From positions 1 through 23,452 of the forward strand of contig SYDY01000023.1 of NCBI GenBank assembly GCA_005801425.1: 23,452 nucleotides of DNA, written 5' to 3'. The stretch is from Bdellovibrionales bacterium. Its GTDB lineage: Bacteria; Myxococcota; XYA12-FULL-58-9; SYDY01. The translations under genes and the position numbers were made by a program. The notes under the pieces are model-generated. The model was not told the DNA's origin. It saw only the letters and a program-made list of their open reading frames with translations, and did no database searches. Below, piece after piece: positions 14,311-22,000 of this stretch (positions within the stretch are counted from its first letter, which is position 1; every line of letters begins with the position of its first letter).

Positions 14311-16800
14311 TTAAACTTTTTCACCCCTCACAGCTTTAAACAGAGCTTCCTTTGCCTCCAGCGTACCTTTGCTCGTTTGAAGCGCAAGAATAGAAGCCCA
14401 AGCGTCTTGGGACAAAGTCCCAAGCTCTTCTGCGGTAAACCGCCCAATGGCGAATACTTTGACCTCTGGATACAAATCCATCATCGGTGGATGCAATGCA
14501 GGTAGATTCGGGAATTTGCGCGAAACAATCCCATGACGAACCTCGAAATCATCGTGCAAACCAGCACCTCTTAGAATTGCAATAATGGCATCATCTTGTA
14601 AGCCACTCTCGGCGATCCCTATCCATTCCGCAATTTCTTCGGGCTTGGTCAACTTTGCCGGTGGCGGCGTTGAAGCGATTTCTTTTCTTTGTTTTAAAAG
14701 TTCATCGATCACTTTGTTACGTTGAGCCTCGGGTACTACTCTCGCGAAAAGTTTTTCCAAAGTGCTGCGTTCGCTTCGGTTGACGTTTGCAGCACCAACA
14801 TGCGTACTCTCTCGCTCAATACTTGCTGCAATCGAGGGCTGGATGGGCACCAGGCTGGCGTTCACCGGTCTACTTGCTGTGTCACGGATATGCGCAACCG
14901 CTTTATCACTGTAATCTGTATCGTATTTAGTGGCGAGTGCAGCAGGCCCCAAGAGTGTAAGGCCCTCAAACCCAAGCTTCGGAGCTGCGCCGTCAGTCGC
15001 CTTGGGTAATTTTGCTGCCGTTGCAGGGCTTAGAAAATTAGGTGATGCGCTGCCTGATGCGACCACAAGCGTGTCGACGTAAACGACGCGCTCAGTGAAT
15101 CCCCGTTTATCTTTAGTCTCTTCCGCCGAATCGCGCGGTGCGGTCTTACGATCTGTGTACTCTCTGATTGTTACTTTAAGCCTCGCACCATCATGCGCTG
15201 ATCGTTCTTTATCGCTCAATGCTTCGACACCTACGATACGCGCACAATCGACATAGCAATGAGCCGTAGGCGGCAATCCATTTGTTTCAAGCCGTATTGC
15301 CGTATCTTTCTCTTTAAAAGTTTTTGCCGCTGTGCTCGCGATGCGTGTTGCACCACCTGGATCGAAGTACCCAGGATTGTCTTTGGGTCGTGAACCGCAA
15401 ACAACCGCAATACCTCTCCCTTCAGTCGGCAGCGTACCGTCGGGATGAAATTTCGGAGCGGATGATTTAGGACCCCATAGGACCTGATCCAACACCTGTT
15501 GGCCCGCCGCAGAGGATCCCCATACGAGTACGCGCGGGACATGCTCTGTGCCTTTTGGACCCCATGCCGCGAAGAGATCGGGACGATAAGATGCTTTAGA
15601 AAGTAACATATCCTCGGCAGTGGTGATCATGGGCAAACTTGGTCCGTCTTTGCCGAGAGGTGTTGGTTTCGCCATTTCGGCGAGGAACTTTTCTCGTTCT
15701 TGTTTTGTTAGGTGCGGATTTCCGTTGAGCACGACGTCATCACCAACGCTGCGTGGTGTTCCAAAGCCCGTGGCCAGGGTAAGCGTGTTGCAGTACACGA
15801 ATTTTTTGATTGGATAGCCATCCTTGTCCTTGACTGGCGGTGTGGGGGCAATGCAAACACGGAATTTTTTATCAGGACATGCCCAATCGGAATCGGCCGG
15901 GAGTGGCAGCTCAGGACGATGTTCAATCCCATTGGACTTGCCTTCTGTGTCATAAGGTTCCGCTGCGACGCCCATCATCATATCCACACCCGATTGCGCG
16001 GCGTGGACCATATTGCGGTGTTCAAGGTGTCGGGCATTGGTGAGCCGTGGGGTTGCAGATAAAGTTCCGCCCAAAAAGGATTCATGTCGTTGGTTATAGT
16101 AAGCAGAGCTTGTGAGGTCTTCCGTTTGTGCCATCGCATAGTCGCGTGCGCCCCACAAACCTGCATCGGCGGCAATAACAAGCATATCCGGCCTCTTGCC
16201 CTCGCACAGGGCGTTATCGGCATAAACATGGGCAGCACGTAACCCCGTGTCGCCGCCTCCAACAAAGAGCGCGTCTATTTCGATGTGAGGCGCAGCACCC
16301 TCACCAAAATGTTTTTTAGCGAGTGCCTCACTGCGCGTCTCTAACGTTTTCCGTGCTGCGGTCAGTTGATGGTAATCACTGCTCACGCCCTCGAATTCTT
16401 TCAGAGGTTCATCGTATTCCTCCGCCATCATCCTGGCGTGCATTGGATCTCTAGGATTATCAACGGAGGTACTCCTTGCTACCCGTAGAGGCCTCTCTAC
16501 TGGGACGCCGCCGGCGCTGGGCTTCGCTAAACCAGCAGCAGGCGGCAAGTTTCTCATGTTGGGAGCCACCACGGGTGGCAGCTGTTCGGATGGCAACCGT
16601 GGGCTGTACAAATCTGCGACTGGCGAGCCGGATGATGGCTCTAATAAGGAGACAGAACGCTCTAGCGGTGATGTCCCTCCCGGCGATCGCGCAGGGGCTA
16701 ATTCGCCTCTCCTTTCAGTTACAGCCATATGACCCACCACTTCGAGCTTTCCGACCATTAGCGGCTGGAAAACATGAAACCCCTCCCTAAAGATTACCAT
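14311..16800 (-). CDS. Large FAD/NAD(P)-binding oxidoreductase-like protein
   Basis: The 829-residue product has a disordered Pro/Ser/Arg-rich N-terminus (about 1-130, including RSVSLLEP and RVARSTSVDNP). A first dinucleotide-binding fold follows at 174-192 (ALFVGGGDTGLRAA) with the matching LATGFGTP at 342-349. A second Rossmann fold sits at 423-441 (RVLVWGSSAAGQQVLDQV) with VVASGSASPNF at 579-589. This two-nucleotide arrangement is that of flavoprotein monooxygenases and pyridine-nucleotide disulphide oxidoreductase relatives; the CxxxxC redox pair of the latter is absent. Residues 640-829 are a helical C-terminal extension with no recognised domain. The substrate is unknown. AGGAAAG lies 14 bases before the ATG at 16800; the ATG at 16728 (MAVTERRGEL) is an alternative start. 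It diverges from the PPK2 gene. Confidence 0.72.
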   Translation of the reverse strand: MVIFREGFHVFQPLMVGKLEVVGHMAVTERRGELAPARSPGGTSPLERSVSLLEPSSGSPVADLYSPRLPSEQLPPVVAPNMRNLPPAAGLAKPSAGGVPVERPLRVARSTSVDNPRDPMHARMMAEEYDEPLKEFEGVSSDYHQLTAARKTLETRSEALAKKHFGEGAAPHIEIDALFVGGGDTGLRAAHVYADNALCEGKRPDMLVIAADAGLWGARDYAMAQTEDLTSSAYYNQRHESFLGGTLSATPRLTNARHLEHRNMVHAAQSGVDMMMGVAAEPYDTEGKSNGIEHRPELPLPADSDWACPDKKFRVCIAPTPPVKDKDGYPIKKFVYCNTLTLATGFGTPRSVGDDVVLNGNPHLTKQEREKFLAEMAKPTPLGKDGPSLPMITTAEDMLLSKASYRPDLFAAWGPKGTEHVPRVLVWGSSAAGQQVLDQVLWGPKSSAPKFHPDGTLPTEGRGIAVVCGSRPKDNPGYFDPGGATRIASTAAKTFKEKDTAIRLETNGLPPTAHCYVDCARIVGVEALSDKERSAHDGARLKVTIREYTDRKTAPRDSAEETKDKRGFTERVVYVDTLVVASGSASPNFLSPATAAKLPKATDGAAPKLGFEGLTLLGPAALATKYDTDYSDKAVAHIRDTASRPVNASLVPIQPSIAASIERESTHVGAANVNRSERSTLEKLFARVVPEAQRNKVIDELLKQRKEIASTPPPAKLTKPEEIAEWIGIAESGLQDDAIIAILRGAGLHDDFEVRHGIVSRKFPNLPALHPPMMDLYPEVKVFAIGRFTAEELGTLSQDAWASILALQTSKGTLEAKEALFKAVRGEKV

Positions 16801-16894
16801 TCATAAGATTTCTTTCCTGTGTTTTGTCTCTGCGCCGATAGGCTTTTTAAAATTTCCGCGACACAGGTGTGTGGAGATGTATGCAGTTACTGAT

Positions 16895-16912
16895 ATGTCA
16901 TTGTGGTGACAT
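16895..16912. promoter_or_regulatory. Operator-like inverted repeat in the divergent FAD-protein/PPK2 region
   Basis: ATGTCA and TGACAT are perfect inverted half-sites separated by six bases, in the middle of the 167-base divergent gap. A second small palindrome, ACACAGGTGTGT, lies at 16861-16872. TTGACA at 16931-16936 could be a -35 box for the PPK2 gene, but no good -10 box follows at the right distance. Binding by a dimeric regulator is inference. Confidence 0.4.
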
Positions 16913-16967
16913 CAAGATAAGACACCCGTCTTGACAACAATCACCTCGGTGCGACACGTCACGACAC

Positions 16968-17849
16968 ATGCAGCATCCACAATGTATCGAAGTCGATTCT
17001 GATTATCTGGTTCGCGATGCCGAAAATTTTAAACACGAACGAAGCCCTACCGAGCCTCCCAAAGGCACGCCCAATGACGAAAAACTTGAAGACGAATTGC
17101 ACGCCCTACGTCGTGAATTGGATGAACAACAACGAATTTTGTACGCCAATGCGCAATACGGGGTGTTGCTTATCTTTCAGGGCATGGATGCTTCAGGCAA
17201 AGATGGAACCATTCGCGCTGTACTGCGCCGCATTGATCCTGCGGGCATTGCCGTCACGGCCTTTGGACCGCCAAGCCACGAAGAAAATCGTCATGATTTC
17301 CTCTGGCGTACATCCCATGATTTGCCCAAACGCGGTCACATTGCTGTTTACAATCGAAGCTATTACGAAGAGGTTTTAATCACACGCGTTCACCCTGAAT
17401 TCCTTAAAGCGCAACATATTGCGGATGCGTGCGATGTTGAATCGGTGATGAAGCATCGGCTTCAATCGATCGCTGCCCACGAAAAGCATCTCGCACACAA
17501 CGGCACAATCATCATTAAATTCTGGCTAAAGCACAGCCAAGAAGTGCAACGGCACCGATTTCTCGAACGTCTCACAGAACCTGAAAAATTTGGGAAATTC
17601 TCAAGCGCCGACATTGAAGAGCGTCAATATTGGGATCACTACATGGAGGCTTACCAAACCGCCATTCGCGCGACACACCAACCATGGGCACCATGGTACG
17701 TGGTCCCTTCGGACAACAAGCCCTATCAGCACGTTGCGGTTGCACGAATCATCCGAGATACACTCACCTCGTTCGCAAAATCGTATCCGAAAGTAGAAGG
17801 CGAACGTCGCTTGGTGTTGGATAAAATGCGTGAGCAATTGTTAGCATGA
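16968..17849 (+). CDS. ppk2: Polyphosphate kinase 2 family protein
   Basis: The 293-residue length is typical of single-domain PPK2 enzymes, which move phosphate between polyphosphate and nucleoside mono- or diphosphates in the cytosol. The Walker A is GMDASGKDG (72-80, Lys78), followed by the family signature FGPPSHEENRHDFLWR (99-114), the lid/Walker B segment VYNRSYYEEVLITRVHPE (127-144), the conserved HLAHNGTIIIKFWLKHS segment, and a C-terminal W-x-PWYVVPSDNKP motif. The sequence alone does not let me say whether it prefers AMP, ADP or GDP. The ATG at 16968 lacks a Shine-Dalgarno sequence. The TGA stop lies inside the post-stop motif, in a different phase from the other copies. It is unlinked to a ppk1 or exopolyphosphatase gene here. 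Confidence 0.93.
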   Translation: MQHPQCIEVDSDYLVRDAENFKHERSPTEPPKGTPNDEKLEDELHALRRELDEQQRILYANAQYGVLLIFQGMDASGKDGTIRAVLRRIDPAGIAVTAFGPPSHEENRHDFLWRTSHDLPKRGHIAVYNRSYYEEVLITRVHPEFLKAQHIADACDVESVMKHRLQSIAAHEKHLAHNGTIIIKFWLKHSQEVQRHRFLERLTEPEKFGKFSSADIEERQYWDHYMEAYQTAIRATHQPWAPWYVVPSDNKPYQHVAVARIIRDTLTSFAKSYPKVEGERRLVLDKMREQLLA

Positions 17850-17857
17850 CTTGATTA
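17842..17857 (+). repeat. Post-stop conserved motif, copy C
   Basis: TAGCATGACTTGATTA is identical to copies A and B, but the PPK2 stop codon is the internal TGA (17847-17849), so the motif overlaps the last two codons. The shift of phase shows that the motif itself, not just a stop-codon context, is conserved. Confidence 0.85.
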
Positions 17858-17861
17858 TAAA

Positions 17862-17889
17862 ATTCGGAGATACTCTCATCTCTGCGAAT
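17862..17889 (+). terminator. Possible hairpin terminator after PPK2
   Basis: ATTCG-GAGAT pairs with ATCTC-TGCGAAT around a six-base loop, with a small bulge. Only a few T residues follow, so it would be a weak terminator. Confidence 0.3.
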
Positions 17890-17939
17890 ATTCTGGGTTC
17901 ATGCTTTCCTAATAACTTGAATTGAGCAGGTATTCTCTT

Positions 17940-18014
17940 GTAGGGGCGGTTCGTGAACCGCCCGTTAAAACGTTGATTCAAATGCCGCAAGGGCGCTTCG
18001 CGAAGCGCCCCTAC
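17940..18014. repeat. Paired REP-like palindromes bounded by GTAGGGGCG/CGCCCCTAC
   Basis: Two perfect GC-rich hairpins, 17944-17963 (GGGCGGTTC/GAACCGCCC) and 17991-18010 (GGGCGCTTCG/CGAAGCGCCC), are separated by 27 bases and bounded by 9-bp terminal inverted repeats (17940-17948 and 18006-18014). No reading frame is present. This is the form of a REP doublet or small MITE; GTAGGGGCG-ended palindromes are known to me as dispersed repeats in diverse bacteria. Confidence 0.85.
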
Positions 18015-18024
18015 ATGAGGAAAG

Positions 18025-18065
18025 CCTGGGTTGCTTCGCCCACGCGGCGTGGACTCGCAATGACG
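18025..18065. repeat. Second dispersed palindromic repeat (TTGC...GCAATGACG type)
   Basis: A segment starting GGGTTGCTTCGCC and ending CTCGCAATGACG surrounds a perfect hairpin CCACG-CGG-CGTGG (18040-18052). The ends resemble the widespread intergenic repeat GTCATTGCGAG...GAAGCAA. It lies next to the REP-like doublet, inside the same convergent gap. Confidence 0.6.
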
Positions 18066-18074
18066 AAATCATTT

Positions 18075-18090
18075 TAATCAAGTCATGTTA
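18075..18090 (-). repeat. Post-stop conserved motif, copy D
   Basis: The minus strand reads TAACATGACTTGATTA followed by AAAT. It starts with the TAA stop of the gene at 18088. Copies C and D are inverted relative to each other and flank all the palindromic repeats of this convergent gap. Confidence 0.85.
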
Positions 18091-18999
18091 GCCGAGAATT
18101 GAGTTTTTATCGATTTGATACACGGTGTATCGGTCGGATCCTATCTCGCGCGAAAGATTGCCATCAGGCATGGGGAATGCACAACGGTCATTGCATTTAA
18201 GCCGCCAAACGCCAAGCGCATCTTGTTTTGCGGCGTCAATATCGACGATCTCAGGAAAAACCTTCTTGCATTCTTCAGATGCCATGAATGACAACATCGT
18301 TACATCGGCCCTATGGGTCAGCGTATCGGCCACTCTGCGCCAATAAGGCCCAGAATCATTGTGGCGCCCCGATTCAGGATGACGGACCACAGCCAGGTGG
18401 AAATGTTTTTGACTTAAGCCCAGCCAACGATCTGCTGTATCAGGGACCGCCGTGTGGATACGTCCATTACGCTTCGCTTCACGAACTGCCGCATCATCAG
18501 AATCAACACCGGTGACATGGAGGCGCTTTGTGTCGACGTGAAGTTTTGCGAGTACTTCTTGCGCCCACGTTGATTCATCAGCACGCCCACATGCCACAAA
18601 GAGCATATGGATGGGACCGCTTTCAGGGAGCTTCACCTGCTGAAGAATACACCCTAAATTCTCTTTAAACGCCGAGCGCGGATGTTGATCCCACATCGCG
18701 TCTACCAAGCAAGCCAATCCATGCCAAACCCATACGTCATCAAGCGCACTCCAGACCGCAGGCGTACAAACTTTTTCGGCAATATTAAGTACCACCAAAA
18801 TTTTTGCTTGTGCCTTGCATGTTGGGTCGTCGGTCAAATGACCTCTTTGTGTTTTAATAAGGAGATACGAGTCCCCTTGTTTGCCTGCTATTTCCCATGG
18901 CGTGGTGCTTCCTCGGTGAGGCGTGAGATCTGAAATATTTCCCATGGGTTTCTGGGGGCACAAGCGCGCGACAAGTTCCAATGGATTGACTGCTGACAT
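18088..18999 (-). CDS. Methyltransferase-like Rossmann protein, possibly degenerate
   Basis: The 303-residue product has a class I methyltransferase-like core: HMLFVACGRADES at 131-143 in the place of motif I (a GxGxG is reduced to ACGRAD), VTGVDSDD at 162-169 with an acidic residue ending strand 2, and HFHLAVVRHPESG at 199-211 in the motif IV position. The N-terminal 125 residues (with WEIAGKQGDSYLLIKTQRG) and the C-terminal part (CNDRCAFPMPDG) are not recognised. Weak motif I suggests altered or lost cofactor binding. There is no signal peptide. The ATG at 18999 has no convincing ribosome binding site. It is divergent from the large lipoprotein gene with an 79-base gap and converges on PPK2. 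The assignment is tentative. Confidence 0.55.
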   Translation of the reverse strand: MSAVNPLELVARLCPQKPMGNISDLTPHRGSTTPWEIAGKQGDSYLLIKTQRGHLTDDPTCKAQAKILVVLNIAEKVCTPAVWSALDDVWVWHGLACLVDAMWDQHPRSAFKENLGCILQQVKLPESGPIHMLFVACGRADESTWAQEVLAKLHVDTKRLHVTGVDSDDAAVREAKRNGRIHTAVPDTADRWLGLSQKHFHLAVVRHPESGRHNDSGPYWRRVADTLTHRADVTMLSFMASEECKKVFPEIVDIDAAKQDALGVWRLKCNDRCAFPMPDGNLSREIGSDRYTVYQIDKNSILG

Positions 19000-19067
19000 G
19001 ATGTTATGGCCCTATCCGTTATTCTGCATCTCCACCAAGCTTGATGTATCATAAAAAACATCACGTG

Positions 19068-19074
19068 GGGGAGA
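19068..19074 (+). promoter_or_regulatory. Strong ribosome binding site of the large lipoprotein
   Basis: GGGGGAG ends five bases before the ATG at 19079. It is the clearest Shine-Dalgarno sequence in the window and contrasts with the leaderless-looking starts of other genes. Confidence 0.65.
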
Positions 19075-19078
19075 TGGC

Positions 19079-22000
19079 ATGCGCGGTGTTATTACTTCGA
19101 TTGTCTTGCTGTTTGTGATGGCTTCTTGCACAAGCGGGAGCAACAGCACGGGCGATGGTCGAAACAATGATGATCCATGTGCATCATGCAGCGATGGAAG
19201 CTGCGAAGGTACACCTTGTGATGATGGCCATCTATGCACCCTCGACGATGCGTGCAATGCGCAAGGCACATGCGCAGGAGCATTCAAGAGTTGCAATGAC
19301 AACAACGCCTGCACAAGCGATGCGTGTCTGCCTGATACAGGTGCGTGCTCTAACCTTCCCCTTAATACGGAGGAATGCCAACCCGATGGCAGTCTCTGTG
19401 ACAATGTTGAATGTGATGATCAAAACCCATGTACGATAGAAGACTGCAATCCCAACACAGGCGATTGCGTGTACACACAGCTTTTATCAGGAACTTCGTG
19501 CGACGATAATACGGCGTGCACCGATCTGGACGCATGCAACAATTTAGGTGCGTGTGTTGGTGTTGCGCGTGATTGTACCGACAATGATCAATGCACCACA
19601 GATGCATGCGCTAACAGTGAATGCACCCATGAGCGATTAAACACTCCCTCATGTCAACAAAGCACAGGATGCGCAAACAACAGCGAATGCGACGACCATG
19701 TCTTTTGCACCACCGACACATGCGTTTTGAGCACAGGCGAATGCACCTATACGCCCAAAGCCGAAACGGTCACGTGCGACGATGGAAACCCATGCACCGA
19801 ACATGATGCTTGCAATACCGAAGGTGCGTGCGCTGGCACAACAAAACAATGCAATAGCGAGAATGCGTGTACTGCGGGATCATGCAATGTAAATACGGGT
19901 GAGTGCACACTTGTCGATGTCGAGAATGGAACACCATGCAACGCAGGAGCATGCACCACACTGGGGACGTGTAATTCAGGTATGTGCACCGCCGGGACAG
20001 TGTCTTGCACAACCTCTGAGTGTCAGGCCACCTACGCATGCAAAAGCAAAGATTTTTCGTGCCCTTCGCCCTATTTGGTGAAAACCAATGTCGCTCCCAC
20101 AACGCAGGCTGTGACCGAAAATCAACGATTGTACGGCCTCAACCAAGGTGAGGACGGATGTGTTTACAATCGTGCACTCAACAGTTTGGAAGCGGTTGTT
20201 TGCGATAACCGTACGTTGGTTACGCGCGAAGTTTGCGATCTCGAATTTTTCAAAACGCATTCAAGTACAAAACCCACGCCAGTGACATGTGGTCGAACAG
20301 ACAGCCGTTTTGATGCAACGTTTGCGACACTTCGAAATGAGGACAATCCAGTCAACCCAGACAACGATGACATTTGGTGTTTGGTCGACAGCGGCAATGG
20401 ACTCTTGGATTGCGAATATTATGGTTTACAACCACGCGAATCAAAATGCTTGAATGATCGGTATCTCATGACATGTGGATCCAATTTAGAGCCCGAACTT
20501 GCACGCACAAAATATCCCAATGCAAGTATTCCCAAGGGCGCCAACGAAGTGTCTGGTTTTGGTAATATTGGATTCATTGATTGTTTCAACGGAAGCGATG
20601 GAAGCACCTTAGGGGGCGGCGGAAACGGTGGTGGCATTGTTGGTCAGTGCGGCAACCATCCTGTCCACGGTGATGCGGTATGTCTTCCGCGTGGAATGCA
20701 TTTTGATGACGCAAGTTTGGATGTAACCAACCCGCCCGCCTATGCTACAGACTGGACAATTTTTGTCAGCAGTTACGAAGACGCGGTAAGCCTCCCCAGC
20801 AATTCTTCCATCGAATCTTTGCGAAAGCGTTTGTTTAAAGACACCGATGCAGGTCGTTTGTTGGGAGATCAAATCGTGGTCTCATGTGGAAGCCCATCCA
20901 ACAATTTCACGTCGCCTTATATGCAGCTTGATACGCTGGGGCAGTTGTACACCGATTACGATCTAGCCATTGTCAAAGCAGGCGTACAAAAACTGCATGA
21001 TCGCGGTATCCTCTACGCAGGCTATGCCAACTTCTGGGGACCCGAAATGCGGCCAGGTCTCACGTGGTACGATGCGGGTTATCAATACGGCTATATGGAG
21101 CAAGGCACGATCAATAGCTCTGGCGCATGGTCAGGCCTGGGTGCCGATGGTTTTGAAGTGATCCCCCATAGCTGTTGGGATCAGGACTATGATGGCATCA
21201 GCAATTTGCTTGATAATTGCAAAACAGTCGCCAATCACGATCAGATCCTCCATCGTCAAAATGGCACCTACCATATTGGTGAAGCCTGTTGGCCTTCAAC
21301 ACCCGGATCAGATCTCAATGATATTGATGGAGATGGAAAAGGCAACGCTGAAGACAATTGCCCGCTTGTCTCCAACGAAGGGCAAGCAGATGGTGATCAT
21401 AATGCGATCGGTGACGCCTGTGATGATCTCATTAATACAACCTGTCAGACAGAACTCCTCGAAGCCAATCTAAATAGCGGAGATGGAACGTCGGCAAGCA
21501 CCGTGGTTCGTATTAATCATTTGGGTAGTCCCGTGTATCGCCGTGACATGGAATGGTCGTGGGATCTGTGCCAACCGCGTTGGCTTGATGCGATCTATAA
21601 ATGGATCGACCTCATGTACGCAGCCGATCTCGATGCGTTTACATGGGATGTGGCGTACACTGCCGATTGCTTCAGTGCTTATCACATTGAGCGATTCAAA
21701 GGGTTCTTGGCAGGCATTGACGCCGCTGATGCAAGCAACCCAAACATGCAAAGTATCGCACAATACAAAAGTTTACTGACAAATATAGAGACCGACATCA
21801 ATGTTGCGGATTATCGCGCATCGCTGTCAGAAGAAGAATGGAACAATTCCGCTGTTCGTACGCTGTGGGAAGCATTTCAGCTCATGCGCGTTGCTGAAGT
21901 CAGCGACGCCATCAAAGCACAGAGTAATTGGAAAGCGGCCGGTTTAGATCGCACACCCATCGTTATGTTTTTTAACAATGGACCGCGTGCAGACAGCATG

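Noticed and set aside
223-18090. An integron-like cassette array as the explanation of the post-stop motif
   Set aside because: The genes carrying it point in both directions, are far apart, and are interspersed with genes lacking it; no integrase or attC-like folded site is seen. A different capture mechanism is not excluded.
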